Part shown: piece after piece, positions 46,547 through 57,971 of the stretch
Position numbering within the stretch: position 1 is the first letter of the stretch
Layout: each line of letters begins with the position of its first letter
DNA from: Calendula officinalis
Lineage: Eukaryota > Streptophyta > Magnoliopsida > Asterales > Asteraceae
Assembly (NCBI GenBank): GCA_963853835.1
Contig: OY970829.1
Coordinates: 31,087,764 to 31,151,763, forward strand
Length of the DNA: 64,000 bases
Direction of reading: 5' to 3'
Program-made: the position numbers and the translations under genes
Notes under the pieces: generated by a model
What the model was told of the DNA's origin: nothing
Databases searched by the model: none
What the model saw: only the letters and a program-made list of their open reading frames with translations

Positions 46547-46779
46547 GAAATATGACCCGCTCTTTATTATCTTATACACCAACAGTGTTGCATGCTAAGA
46601 AGGCTAAACATGTGCTAAGGAGCCAAACGGCCCAACCGTGCGCCACCCGCCGTCTCCTAGCCCCGGCAGGCCCACGTCCCCACGCCCTCCCCCGCACGCC
46701 CGTCCCCTTGTTCACGCACCGCCCACGGTCGTAACCGTGACCACCCCGGGACGCAGGGGAAAAAAAACGAAACAAAAAG

Positions 46780-46899
46780 AGGGGTGCAACACGAGGACTT
46801 CCCAGGGGGTCACCCATCCTAGTACTACTCTCGCCCAAGCACGCTTAACTGCGGAGTCCTGATGGGATCCGGTGCATTAGTGCTGGTATGATCGCACCC
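46780..46899 (-). rRNA. 5S rRNA, class A
   Basis: Copy 137; repeat 353 bp. A42G, TGTA promoter. Confidence 0.95.
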
Positions 46900-47132
46900 G
46901 AAATATGACCCGCTCTTTATTATCTTACACACCAACAGTGTTGCATGCTAGGAAGGCTAAACATGTGCTAAGGGCCCAAACGGCCCAACCGTGCGCCACC
47001 CGCCGTCTCCTAGCCCCGGCAGGCCCACGTCCCCACGCCCTCCCCCGCACGCTCGTCCCCTTGTTCACGCACCACCCACGGTCGCAACCTCTACCACCCC
47101 GGGACGCATGGGAAAAAAAACGAAACAAAAAG

Positions 47133-47252
47133 AGGGGTGCAACACGAGGACTTCCCAGGGGGTCAACCATCCTAGTACTACTCTCGCTCTAGCACGCTTA
47201 ACTGCGGAGTTCTGATGGGATCCGGTGCATTAGTGCTGGTATGATCGCACCC
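47133..47252 (-). rRNA. 5S rRNA, class T
   Basis: Copy 138; repeat 353 bp. U63A, G65A, G87U. Confidence 0.95.
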
Positions 47253-47485
47253 GAAATATGTCCCGCTCTTTATTATCTTATACACCAACAGTGTTGCATG
47301 CTAGGAAGGCTAAACATGTGCTAAGGAGCCAAACGGCCCAACCGTGCGCCACCCGCCGTCTCCTAGCCCCGGCAGGCCCACGTTCCCACGCCCTCCCCCG
47401 CACGCCCGTCCCCGTGTTCACGCACCACCCACGGTCACAACCGTGACCACCCCGGGACGCAGGGGAAAAAAAACGAAACAAAAAG

Positions 47486-47605
47486 AGGGGTGCAACACGA
47501 GGACTTCCCAAGGGGTCACCCATCCTAGTACTACTCTCGCCCAAGCACGCTTAACTGCGGAGTTCTGATGGGATCCGGTGCATTAGTGCTGGTATGATCG
47601 CACAA
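47486..47605 (-). rRNA. 5S rRNA, class U
   Basis: Copy 139; repeat 353 bp. UU end plus C95U. Confidence 0.95.
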
Positions 47606-47837
47606 GAAATATGTCCCGCTCTTTATTATCTTATACACCAACAGTGTTGCATGCTAGGAAGGCTAAACATGTGCTAAGGAGCCAAACGGCCCAACCGTGC
47701 GCCACCCGCCGTCTCCTAGCCCCGGCAGGCCCACGTCCCCACGCCTTCCCCCGCACGCCCGTCCCCTTGTTCACGCACCACCCACGGTCGCAACCGTGAC
47801 CACCCCGGGACGCAGGGGAAAAAAACGAAACAAAAAG

Positions 47838-47957
47838 AGGCGTGCAACACGAGGACTTCCCAGGGGGTAACCCATCCTAGTACTACTCTCGCCCAAGCAC
47901 GCTTAACTGCGGAGTTCTGATGGGATCCGGTGCATTAGTGCTGGTATGATCGGACCC
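47838..47957 (-). rRNA. 5S rRNA, class C
   Basis: Copy 140; repeat 352 bp. G5C, G89U, C117G. Confidence 0.95.
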
Positions 47958-48190
47958 GAAATATGTCCCGCTCTTTATTATCTTATACACCAACAGTGTT
48001 GCATGCTAAGAAGGCTAAACATGTGCTAAGGAGCCAAACGGCCCAACCGTGCGCCACCCGCCGTCTCCGAGCCCCGGCAGGCCCACGTTCCCAGGCCCTC
48101 CCCCGCACACCCGTCCCCTTGTTCACGCACCACCCACGGTCACAACCGTGACTACCCCGGGACGCAGGGGGAAAAAAACGAAACAAAAAG

Positions 48191-48310
48191 AGGGGTGCAA
48201 CACGAGGACTTCCCAGGGGGTCACCCATCCTAGTACTACTCCAGCCCAAGCACGCTTAACTGCGGAGTTCTGATGGGATCCGGTGCATTAGTGCTGGTAT
48301 GATCGCACAC
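48191..48310 (-). rRNA. 5S rRNA, G2U variant
   Basis: Copy 141; repeat 353 bp. G2U, G68U, A69G (intermediate element); upstream region also altered (AAAAGGTGTC on the plus strand). Confidence 0.94.
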
Positions 48311-48540
48311 AAAAGGTGTCCCGCTCTTTATTATCTTATACACCAACAGTGTTGCATGCTAGAAGGCTAAACATGTGCTAAGGAGCCAACGGCCCAACCG
48401 TGCGCCACCCGCCGTCTCCTAGCCCCGGCAGGCCCACGTCCCCACGCCCTCCCCCGCACACCCGTCCCCTTGTTCACGCACCACCCACGGTCGCAACCGT
48501 GACCACCCCGGGACGCAGGGGAAAAAAACGAAACAAAAAG

Positions 48541-48659
48541 AGGGTGCAACACGAGGACTTCCAAGGGGGTCACCCATCCTAGTACTACTCTCGCCCAAGC
48601 ACGCTTAACTGCGGAGTTCTGATGGGATCCGGTGCATTAGTGCTGGTATGATCGGACCC
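48541..48659 (-). rRNA. 5S rRNA, class K
   Basis: Copy 142; 119 nt, repeat 349 bp. Partner of copy 133. Confidence 0.93.
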
Positions 48660-48883
48660 GAAATATGTCCCGCTCTTTATTATCTTATACACCAACAGTG
48701 TTGCATGCTAGGAAGGCTAAACATGTGCTAAGGAGCCAAACGGCCCAACCGTGCGCCACCCGCCGTCTCCTAGCCCCGGCAGGCCCACGCCCTCCCCCGC
48801 ACGCCCGTCCCATTGTTCACGCACCACCCACGGTCGCAACCGTGACCACCCCGGGACGTAGGGGAAAAAAACGAAACAAAAAG

Positions 48884-49003
48884 AGGGGTGCAACACGAGG
48901 ACTTCCCAGGGGTTCACCCATCCTAGTACTACTCTCGCCCAAGCACGCTTAACTGCGGAGTTCTGATGGGATCCGGTGCATTAGTGCTGGTATGATGGCA
49001 CCC
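48884..49003 (-). rRNA. 5S rRNA, class P
   Basis: Copy 143; repeat 344 bp. G7C, C91A. Confidence 0.95.
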
Positions 49004-49234
49004 GAAATATGTCCCGCTCTTTATTATCTTATACACCAACAGTGTTGCATGCTAGGAAGGCTAAACATGTGCTAAGGAGCCAAACGGCCCAACCGTGCGC
49101 CACCCGCCGTCTACTAGCCCCGGCAGGCCCACGTTCCCACGCCCTCCCCCGCACGCCCGTCCCTTGTTCACGCACCACCCACGGTCGCAACCGTGACCAC
49201 CCCGGGACGCAGGGGAAAAAAACGAAACAAAAAG

Positions 49235-49313
49235 AGGGGTGCAACACGACGACTTCCCAGGGGGTCACCCATCTGATGGGATCCGGTGCATTAGTGCTGG
49301 TATGATCGGACCC
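49235..49313 (-). pseudogene. 5S pseudogene, class D
   Basis: Copy 144; 79 nt, repeat 310 bp. Standard form. Confidence 0.92.
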
Positions 49314-49544
49314 GAAATATGTCCCGCTCTTTATTATCTTATACACCAACAGTGTTGCATGCTAGGAAGGCTAAACATGTGCTAAGGAGCCAAACGGCCC
49401 AACCGTGCGCCACCCGCCGTCTCCTAGCCCCGGCAGGCCCACGTCCCCACGCCCTCCCCCGCACGCCCGTCCCCTTGTTCACGCACCACCCACGGTCGCA
49501 ACCGTGACCACACCGGGACGCAGGGGAAAAAACGAAACAAAAAG

Positions 49545-49664
49545 AGGGGTGCAACACGAGGACTTCCCAGGGGGTCACCCATCCTAGTACTACTCTCGCC
49601 CAAGCACGCTTAACTGCGGAGTTCTGATGGGATCCGGTGCATTAGTGCTGGTATGATCGCACCC
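49545..49664 (-). rRNA. 5S rRNA, class N
   Basis: Copy 145; repeat 351 bp. Gene unchanged; T-9 upstream. Confidence 0.96.
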
Positions 49665-49897
49665 GAAATATGACCCGCTCTTTATTATCTTATACACCAA
49701 CAGTGTTGCATGCTAGGAAGGCTAAACATGTGCTAAGGAGCCAAACGGCCCAACCGTGCGCCACCCGCCGTCTCCTAGCCCCGGCAGGCCCACGTCCCCA
49801 CGCCCTCCCCCGCACGCCCGTCCCCTTGTTCACGCACCGCCCACGGTCGTAACCGTGACCACCCCGGGACGCAGGGGAAAAAAAACGAAACAAAAAG

Positions 49898-50017
49898 AGG
49901 GGTGCAACACGAGGACTTCCCAGGGGGTCACCCATCCTAGTACTACTCTCGCCCAAGCACGCTTAACTGCGGAGTCCTGATGGGATCCGGTGCATTAGTG
50001 CTGGTATGATCGCACCC
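49898..50017 (-). rRNA. 5S rRNA, class A
   Basis: Copy 146; repeat 353 bp. A42G, TGTA promoter. Confidence 0.95.
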
Positions 50018-50250
50018 GAAATATGACCCGCTCTTTATTATCTTACACACCAACAGTGTTGCATGCTAGGAAGGCTAAACATGTACTAAGGGCCCAAACG
50101 GCCCAACCGTGCGCCACCCGCCGTCTCCTAGCCCCGGCAGGCCCACGTCCCCACGCCCTCCCCCGCACGCTCGTCCCCTTGTTCACGCACCACCCACGGT
50201 CGCAACCTCTACCACCCCGGGACGCATGGGAAAAAAAACGAAACAAAAAG

Positions 50251-50370
50251 AGGGGTGCAACACGAGGACTTCCCAGGGGGTCAACCATCCTAGTACTACT
50301 CTCGCTCTAGCACGCTTAACTGCGGAGTTCTGATGGGATCCGGTGCATTAGTGCTGGTATGATCGGACCC
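50251..50370 (-). rRNA. 5S rRNA, chimeric T / G5C
   Basis: Copy 147; repeat 353 bp. Class T body with a G5C 5' end, found in no other class T copy; the next unit is the 344-bp type. A crossover between RNA 5 and 63 would produce it. Confidence 0.94.
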
Positions 50371-50594
50371 GAAATATGTCCCGCTCTTTATTATCTTATA
50401 CACCAACAGTGTTGCATGCTAGGAAGGCTAAACATGTGCTAAGGAGCCAAACGGCCCAACCGTGCGCCACCCGCCGTCTCCTAGCCCCGGCAGGCCCACG
50501 CCCTCCCCCGCACGCCCGTCCCATTGTTCACGCACCACCCACGGTCGCAACCGTGACCACCCCGGGACGTAGGGGAAAAAAACGAAACAAAAAG

Positions 50595-50714
50595 AGGGGT
50601 GCAACACGAGGACTTCCCAGGGGTTCACCCATCCTAGTACTACTCTCGCCCAAGCACGCTTAACTGCGGAGTTCTGATGGGATCCGGTGCATTAGTGCTG
50701 GTATGATGGCACCC
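50595..50714 (-). rRNA. 5S rRNA, class P
   Basis: Copy 148; repeat 344 bp. G7C, C91A. Confidence 0.95.
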
Positions 50715-50945
50715 GAAATATGTCCCGCTCTTTATTATCTTATACACCAACAGTGTTGCATGCTAGGAAGGCTAAACATGTGCTAAGGAGCCAAACGGCC
50801 CAACCGTGCGCCACCCGCCGTCTCCTAGCCCCGGCAGGCCCACGTTCCCACGCTCTCCCCCGCACGCCCGTCCCTTGTTCACGCACCACCCACGGTCGCA
50901 ACCGTGACCACCCCGGGACGCAGGGGAAAAAAACGAAACAAAAAG

Positions 50946-51024
50946 AGGGGTGCAACACGACGACTTCCCAGGGGGTCACCCAACTGATGGGATCCGGTGC
51001 ATTAGTGCTGGTATGATCGGACCC
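50946..51024 (-). pseudogene. 5S pseudogene, class D
   Basis: Copy 149; 79 nt, repeat 310 bp. A83U as in copy 135. Confidence 0.92.
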
Positions 51025-51255
51025 GAAATATGTCCCGCTCTTTATTATCTTATACACCAACAGTGTTGCATGCTAGGAAGGCTAAACATGTGCTAAGGAG
51101 CCAAACGGCCCAACCGTGCGCCACCCGCCGTCTCCTAGCCCCGGCAGGCCCACGTCCCCACGCCCTCCCCCGCACGCCCGTCCCCTTGTTCACGCACCAC
51201 CCACGGTCGCAACCGTGACCACACCGGGACGCAGGGGAAAAAACGAAACAAAAAG

Positions 51256-51375
51256 AGGGGTGCAACACGAGGACTTCCCAGGGGGTCACCCATCCTAGTA
51301 CTACTCTCGCCCAAGCACGCTTGGCTGCGGAGTTCTGATGGGATCCGGTGCATTAGTGCTGGTATGATCGCACCC
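51256..51375 (-). rRNA. 5S rRNA, U52C + U53C
   Basis: Copy 150; repeat 351 bp. Two adjacent changes in box A; otherwise consensus. T-9 upstream. Confidence 0.95.
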
Positions 51376-51608
51376 GAAATATGACCCGCTCTTTATTATC
51401 TTATACACCAACAGTGTTGCATGCTAAGAAGGCTAAACATGTGCTAAGGAGCCAAACGGCCCAACCGTGCGCCACCCGCCGTCTCCTAGCCCCGGCAGGC
51501 CAACGTCCCCACGCCCTCCCCCGCACGCCCGTCCCCTTGTTCACGCACCGCCCACGGTCGTAACCGTGACCACCCCGGGACGCAGGGGAAAAAAAACGAA
51601 ACAAAAAG

Positions 51609-51728
51609 AGGGGTGCAACACGAGGACTTCCCAGGGGGTCACCCATCCTAGTACTACTCTCGCCCAAGCACGCTTAACTGCGGAGTCCTGATGGGATCCG
51701 GTGCATTAGTGCTGGTATGATCGGACCC
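51609..51728 (-). rRNA. 5S rRNA, chimeric A / G5C
   Basis: Copy 151; repeat 353 bp. A42G with G5C and an ordinary TATA promoter; class change between RNA 5 and 42 marks a duplication junction. Confidence 0.94.
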
Positions 51729-51959
51729 GAAATATGTCCCGCTCTTTATTATCTTATACACCAACAGTGTTGCATGCTAGGAAGGCTAAACATGTGCTAA
51801 GGAGCCAAACGGCCCAACCGTGCGCCACCCGCCGTCTCCTAGCCCCGGCAGGCCCACGTCCCCACGCCCTCCCCCGCACGCCCGTCCCCTTGTTCACGCA
51901 CCACCCACGGTCGCAACCGTGACCACACCGGGACGCAGGGGAAAAAACGAAACAAAAAG

Positions 51960-52079
51960 AGGGGTGCAACACGAGGACTTCCCAGGGGGTCACCCATCCT
52001 AGTACTACTCTCGCCCAAGCACGCTTGGCTGCGGAGTTCTGATGGGATCCGGTGCATTAGTGCTGGTATGATCGCACCC
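51960..52079 (-). rRNA. 5S rRNA, U52C + U53C
   Basis: Copy 152; repeat 351 bp. Tandem partner of copy 150. Confidence 0.95.
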
Positions 52080-52312
52080 GAAATATGACCCGCTCTTTAT
52101 TATCTTATACACCAACAGTGTTGCATGCTAAGAAGGCTAAACATGTGCTAAGGAGCCAAACGGCCCAACCGTGCGCCACCCGCCGTCTCCTAGCCCCGGC
52201 AGGCCAACGTCCCCACGCCCTCCCCCGCACGCCCGTCCCCTTGTTCACGCACCGCCCACGGTCACAACCGTGACCACCCCGGGACGCAGGGGAAAAAAAA
52301 CGAAACAAAAAG

Positions 52313-52432
52313 AGGGGTGCAACACGAGGACTTCCCAGGGGGTCACCCATCCTAGTACTACTCTCGCCCAAGCACGCTTAACTGCGGAGTCCTGATGGGA
52401 TCCGGTGCATTAGTGCTGGTATGATCGCACCC
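52313..52432 (-). rRNA. 5S rRNA, class A
   Basis: Copy 153; repeat 353 bp. A42G with TGTA promoter; dyad loop is caca where its partner copy 151 has cgta. Confidence 0.95.
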
Positions 52433-52665
52433 GAAATATGACCCGCTCTTTATTATCTTACACACCAACAGTGTTGCATGCTAGGAAGGCTAAACATGTG
52501 CTAAGGGCCCAAACGGCCCAACCGTGCGCCACCCGCCGTCTCCTAGCCCCGGCAGGCCCACGTCCCCACGCCCTCCCCCGCACGCTCGTCCCCTTGTTCA
52601 CGCACCACCCACGGTCGCAACCTCTACCACCCCGGGACGCATGGGAAAAAAAACGAAACAAAAAG

Positions 52666-52785
52666 AGGGGTGCAACACGAGGACTTTCCAGGGGGTCAAC
52701 CATCCTAGTACTACTCTCGCTCTAGCACGCTTAACTGCGGAGTTCTGATGGGATCCGGTGCATTAGTGCTGGTATGATCGCACCC
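52666..52785 (-). rRNA. 5S rRNA, class T
   Basis: Copy 154; repeat 353 bp. Class T changes plus G99A. Confidence 0.95.
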
Positions 52786-53017
52786 GAAATATGTTCCGCT
52801 CTTTATTATCTTATACACCAACAGTGTTGCATGCTAGGAAGGCTAAACATGTGCTAAGGAGCCAAACGGCCCAACCGTGCGCCACCCGCCGTCTCCTAGC
52901 CCCGGCAGGCCCACGTTCCCACGCCCTCCCCCGCACGCCCGTCCCCGTGTTCACGCACCACCCACGGTCACAACCGTGACCACCCCGGGACGCAGGGGAA
53001 AAAATCGAAACAAAAAG

Positions 53018-53137
53018 AGGGGTGCAACACGAGGACTTCCCAGGGGGTCACCCATCCTAGTACTACTCTCGCCCAAGCACGCTTAACTGCGGAGTTCTGA
53101 TGGGATCCGGTGCATTAGTGCTGGTATGATCGCACAA
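53018..53137 (-). rRNA. 5S rRNA, class U
   Basis: Copy 155; repeat 352 bp. UU end; A-tract interrupted (AAAATCGAAAC); upstream C-8 is T. Confidence 0.95.
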
Positions 53138-53369
53138 GAAATATATCCCGCTCTTTATTATCTTATACACCAACAGTGTTGCATGCTAGGAAGGCTAAAC
53201 ATGTGCTAAGGAGCCAAACGGCCCAACCGTGCGCCACCCGCCGTCTCCTAGCCCCGGCAGGCCCACGTCCCCACGCCTTCCCCCGCACGCCCGTCCCCTT
53301 GTTCACGCACCACCCACGGTCGCAACCGTGACCACCCCGGGACGCAGGGGAAAAAAACGAAACAAAAAG

Positions 53370-53489
53370 AGGCGTGCAACACGAGGACTTCCCAGGGGGT
53401 AACCCATCCTAGTACTACTCTCGCCCAAGCACGCTTAACTGCGGAGTTCTGATGGGATCCGGTGCATTAGTGCTGGTATGATCGGACCC
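53370..53489 (-). rRNA. 5S rRNA, class C
   Basis: Copy 156; repeat 352 bp. G5C, G89U, C117G. Confidence 0.95.
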
Positions 53490-53722
53490 GAAATATGTCC
53501 CGCTCTTTATTATCTTATACACCAACAGTGTTGCATGCTAGGAAGGCTAAACATGTGCTAAGGAGCCAAACGGCCCAACCGTGCGCCACCCGCCGTCTCC
53601 GAGCCCCGGCAGGCCCACGTTCCCAGGCCCTCCCCCGCACACCCGTCCCCTTGTTCACGCACCACCCACGGTCACAACCGTGACTACCCCGGGACGCAGG
53701 GGGAAAAAAACGAAACAAAAAG

Positions 53723-53842
53723 AGGGGTGCAACACGAGGACTTCCCAGGGGGTCACCCATCCTAGTACTACTCTCGCCCAAGCACGCTTAACTGCGGAGT
53801 TCTGATGGGATCCGGTGCATTAGTGCTGGTATGATCGCACAC
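53723..53842 (-). rRNA. 5S rRNA, G2U
   Basis: Copy 157; repeat 353 bp. G2U; C-1 is T; altered upstream bases as in copy 141. Confidence 0.94.
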
Positions 53843-54071
53843 AAAAGGTGTCCCGCTCTTTATTATCTTATACACCAACAGTGTTGCATGCTAGAAGGCT
53901 AAACATGTGCTAAGGAGCCAACGGCCCAACCGTGCGCCACCCGCCGTCTCCTAGCCCCGGCAGGCCCACGTCCCCACGCCCTCCCCCGCACACCCGTCCC
54001 CTTGTTCACGCACCACCCACGGTCGCAACCGTGACCACCCCGGGACGCAGGGGAAAAAACGAAACAAAAAG

Positions 54072-54190
54072 AGGGTGCAACACGAGGACTTCCAAGGGGG
54101 TCACCCATCCTAGTACTACTCTCGCCCAAGCACGCTTAACTGCGGAGTTCTGATGGGATCCGGTGCATTAGTGCTGGTATGATCGGACCC
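54072..54190 (-). rRNA. 5S rRNA, class K
   Basis: Copy 158; 119 nt, repeat 348 bp. Counterpart of copy 1 (53.9 kb away), both followed by GTTGAATGC in the spacer. Confidence 0.93.
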
Positions 54191-54414
54191 GAAATATGTC
54201 CCGCTCTTTATTATCTTATACACCAACAGTGTTGAATGCTAGGAAGGCTAAACATGTGCTAAGGAGCCAAACGGCCCAACCGTGCGCCACCCGCCGTCTC
54301 CTAGCCCCGGCAGGCCCACGCCCTCCCCCGCACGCCCGTCCCATTGTTCACGCACCACCCACGGTCGCAACCGTGACCACCCCGGGACGTAGGGGAAAAA
54401 AACGAAACAAAAAG

Positions 54415-54534
54415 AGGGGTGCAACACGAGGACTTCCCAGGGGTTCACCCATCCTAGTACTACTCTCGCCCAAGCACGCTTAACTGCGGAGTTCTGATGG
54501 GATCCGGTGCATTAGTGCCGGTATGATGGCACCC
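54415..54534 (-). rRNA. 5S rRNA, class P
   Basis: Copy 159; repeat 344 bp. G7C, A16G, C91A. Confidence 0.94.
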
Positions 54535-54765
54535 GAAATATGTCCCGCTCTTTATTATCTTATACACCAACAGTGTTGCATGCTAGGAAGGCTAAACATG
54601 TGCTAAGGAGCCAAACGGCCCAACCGTGCGCCACCCGCCGTCTCCTAGCCCCGGCAGGCCCACGTTCCCACGCCCTCCCCCGCACGCCCGTCCCTTGTTC
54701 ACGCACCACCCACGGTCGCAACCGTGACCACCCCGGGACGCAGGGGAAAAAAACGAAACAAAAAG

Positions 54766-54844
54766 AGGGGTGCAACACGACGACTTCCCAGGGGGTCACC
54801 CATCTGATGGGATCTGGTGCATTAGTGCTGGTATGATCGGACCC
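54766..54844 (-). pseudogene. 5S pseudogene, class D
   Basis: Copy 160; 79 nt, repeat 310 bp. Standard plus G30A. Confidence 0.92.
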
Positions 54845-55075
54845 GAAATATGTCCCGCTCTTTATTATCTTATACACCAACAGTGTTGCATGCTAGGAAG
54901 GCTAAACATGTGCTAAGGAGCCAAACGGCCCAACCGTGCGCCACCCGCCGTCTCCTAGCCCCGGCAGGCCCACGTCCCCACGCCCTCCCCCGCACGCCCG
55001 TCCCCTTGTTCACGCACCACCCACGGTCGCAACCGTGACCACACCGGGACGCAGGGGAAAAAACGAAACAAAAAG

Positions 55076-55195
55076 AGGGGTGCAACACGAGGACTTCCCA
55101 GGGGGTCACCCATCCTAGTACTACTCTCGCCCAAGCACGCTTAACTGCGGAGTTCTGATGGGATCCGGTGCATTAGTGCTGGTATGATCGCACCC
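55076..55195 (-). rRNA. 5S rRNA, class N
   Basis: Copy 161; repeat 351 bp. Gene unchanged; T-9 upstream. Counterpart of copy 4. Confidence 0.96.
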
Positions 55196-55428
55196 GAAAT
55201 ATGACCCGCTCTTTATTATCTTATACACCAACAGTGTTGCATGCTAGGAAGGCTAAACATGTGCTAAGGAGCCAAACGGCCCAACCGTGCGCCACCCGCC
55301 GTCTCCTAGCCCCGGCAGGCCCACGTCCCCACGCCCTCCCCCGCACGCCCGTCCCCTTGTTCACGCACCGCCCACGGTCGTAACCGTGACCACCCCGGGA
55401 CGCAGGGGAAAAAAAACGAAACAAAAAG

Positions 55429-55548
55429 AGGGGTGCAACACGAGGACTTCCCAGGGGGTCACCCATCCTAGTACTACTCTCGCCCAAGCACGCTTAACTG
55501 CGGAGTCCTGATGGGATCCGGTGCATTAGTGCTGGTATGATCGCACCC
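55429..55548 (-). rRNA. 5S rRNA, class A
   Basis: Copy 162; repeat 353 bp. A42G, TGTA promoter. Confidence 0.95.
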
Positions 55549-55781
55549 GAAATATGACCCGCTCTTTATTATCTTACACACCAACAGTGTTGCATGCTAG
55601 GAAGGCTAAACATGTGCTAAGGGCCCAAACGGCCCAACCGTGCGCCACCCGCCGTCTCCTAGCCCCGGCAGGCCCACGTCCCCACGCCCTCCCCCGCACG
55701 CTCGTCCCCTTGTTCACGCACCACCCACGGTCGCAACCTCTACCACCCCGGGACGCATGGGAAAAAAAACGAAACAAAAAG

Positions 55782-55901
55782 AGGGGTGCAACACGAGGAC
55801 TTCCCAGGGGGTCAACCATCCTAGTACTACTCTCGCTCTAGCACGCTTAACTGCGGAGTTCTGATGGGATCCGGTGCATTAGTGCTGGTATGATCGCACC
55901 C
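55782..55901 (-). rRNA. 5S rRNA, class T
   Basis: Copy 163; repeat 353 bp. U63A, G65A, G87U. Confidence 0.95.
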
Positions 55902-56134
55902 GAAATATGTCCCGCTCTTTATTATCTTATACACCAACAGTGTTGCATGCTAGGAAGGCTAAACATGTGCTAAGGAGCCAAACGGCCCAACCGTGCGCCA
56001 CCCGCCGTCTCCTAGCCCCGGCAGGCCCACGTTCCCACGCCCTCCCCCGCACCCCCGTCCCCGTGTTCACGCACCACCCACGGTCACAACCGTGACCACC
56101 CCGGGACGCAGGGGAAAAAAAACTAAACAAAAAG

Positions 56135-56254
56135 AGGGGTGCAACACGAGGACTTCCCAGGGGGTCACCCATCCTAGTACTACTCTCGCCCAAGCACGCT
56201 TAACTGCGGAGTTCTGATGGGATCCGGTGCATTAGTGCTGGTATGATCGCACAA
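56135..56254 (-). rRNA. 5S rRNA, class U
   Basis: Copy 164; repeat 353 bp. UU end; ACTAAAC in the spacer as in copies 7 and 10. Confidence 0.95.
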
Positions 56255-56486
56255 GAAATATGTCCCGCTCTTTATTATCTTATACACCAACAGTGTTGCA
56301 TGCTAGGAAGGCTAAACATGTGCTAAGGAGCCAAACGGCCCAACCGTGCGCCACCCGCCGTCTCCTAGCCCCGGCAGGCCCACGTCCCCACGCCTTCCCC
56401 CGCACGCCCGTCCCCTTGTTCACGCACCACCCACGGTCGCAACCGTGACCACCCCGGGACGCAGGGGAAAAAAACGAAACAAAAAG

Positions 56487-56606
56487 AGGCGTGCAACACG
56501 AGGACTTCCCAGGGGGTAACCCATCCTAGTACTAGTCTCGCCCAAGCACGCTTAACTGCGGAGTTCTGATGGGATCCGGTGCATTAGTGCTGGTATGATC
56601 GGACCC
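56487..56606 (-). rRNA. 5S rRNA, class C
   Basis: Copy 165; repeat 352 bp. Class C changes plus G72C, counterpart of copy 11. Confidence 0.95.
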
Positions 56607-56838
56607 GAAATATGTCCCGCTCTTTATTATCTTATACACCAACAGTGTTGCATGCTAGGAAGGCTAAACATGTGCTAAGGAGCCAAACGGCCCAACCGTG
56701 CGCCACCCGCCGTCTCCTAGCCCCGGCAGGCCCACGTCCCCACGCCCTCCCCCGCACGCCCGTCCCCTTGTTCACGCACCACCCACGGTCGCAACCGTGA
56801 CCACCCCGGGACGCATGGGAAAAAAACGAAACAAAAAG

Positions 56839-56958
56839 AGGGGTGCAACACGAGGACTTCCCAGGGGGTCACCCATCCTAGTACTACTCTCGCCCAAGCA
56901 CGCTTAACTGCGGAGTTCTGATGGGATCCGGTGCATTAGTGCTTGTATGATCGCACCA
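56839..56958 (-). rRNA. 5S rRNA, class V
   Basis: Copy 166; repeat 352 bp. G1U plus C15A. Confidence 0.95.
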
Positions 56959-57189
56959 GAAATATGTCCCGCTCTTTATTATCTTATACACCAACAGTGT
57001 TGCATGCTAGGAAGGCTAAACATGTGCTAAGGAGCCAAACGGCCCAACCGTGCGCCACCCGCCGTCTCCTAGCCCCGGCAGGCCCACGTTCCCACGCCCT
57101 CCCCCGCACGCCCGTCCCTTGTTCACGCACCACCCACGGTCGCAACCGTGACCACCCCGGGACGCAGGGGAAAAAAACGAAACAAAAAG

Positions 57190-57268
57190 AGGGGTGCAAC
57201 ACGACGACTTCCCAGGGGGTCACCCATCTGATGGGATCCGGTGCATTAGTGCTGGTATGATCGGACCC
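57190..57268 (-). pseudogene. 5S pseudogene, class D
   Basis: Copy 167; 79 nt, repeat 310 bp. Standard form. Confidence 0.92.
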
Positions 57269-57499
57269 GAAATATGTCCCGCTCTTTATTATCTTATACA
57301 CCAACAGTGTTGCATGCTAGGAAGGCTAAACATGTGCTAAGGAGCCAAACGGCCCAACCGTGCGCCACCCGCCGTCTCCTAGCCCCGGCAGGCCCACGTC
57401 CCCACGCCCTCCCCCGCACGCCCGTCCCCTTGTTCACGCACCACCCACGGTCGCAACCGTGACCACCCCGGGACGCAGGGGAAAAAACGAAATAAAAAG

Positions 57500-57619
57500 A
57501 GGGGTGCAACACGAGGACTTCCCAGGAGGTCACCCATCCTAGTACTACTCTCGCCCAAGCACGCTTAACTGCGGAGTTCTGAAGGGATCCGGTGCATTAG
57601 TGCTGGTATGATCGCACAA
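57500..57619 (-). rRNA. 5S rRNA, class M variant
   Basis: Copy 168; repeat 351 bp. C93U, A37U, UU end, C-1 to G; counterpart of copy 14. Confidence 0.94.
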
Positions 57620-57851
57620 CAAATATGTCCCGCTCTTTATTATCTTATACACCAACAGTGTTGCATGCTAGGAAGGCTAAACATGTGCTAAGGAGCCAAA
57701 CTGCCCAACCGTGCGCCACCCGCCGTCTCCTAGCCCCGGCAGGCCCACGTCCCCACGCCCTCCCCCGCACGCCCGTCCCCTTGTTCACGCACCACCCACT
57801 GTCGCAACCGTGACCACCCCGGGACGCAGCGGAAAAAAAAGAAACAAAAAG

Positions 57852-57971
57852 AGGCGTGCAACACGAGGACTTCCCAGGGGGTAACCCATCCTAGTACTAC
57901 TCTCGCCCAAGCACGCTTAACTGCGGAGTTCTGATGGGATCCGGTGCATTAGTGCTGGTATGATCGGACCC
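57852..57971 (-). rRNA. 5S rRNA, class C
   Basis: Copy 169; repeat 352 bp. G5C, G89U, C117G; spacer dyad left arm changed (CACTGT). Confidence 0.95.

Larger units (their letters stand above)
45198..50375. repeat. 3118-bp offset duplication
   Basis: 45198-47257 matches 48316-50375 with unit boundaries offset by 3118 bp: K, P with C91A, D, N-like, A, T. Between them lie copies 139-141. Confidence 0.82.
48665..51733. repeat. 1711-bp offset duplication
   Basis: 48665-50022 matches 50376-51733 at an offset of 1711 bp: 344-, 310-, 351- and 353-bp repeats in the same order. Both right-hand junctions fall in chimeric genes (copies 147 and 151). Confidence 0.82.
51030..52437. repeat. 704-bp tandem duplication (2 units, twice)
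   Basis: Copies 150-151 and 152-153 share the unusual U52C+U53C gene followed by an A42G gene whose spacer reads GCAGGCCAACG. Offset 704 bp. Confidence 0.88.
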
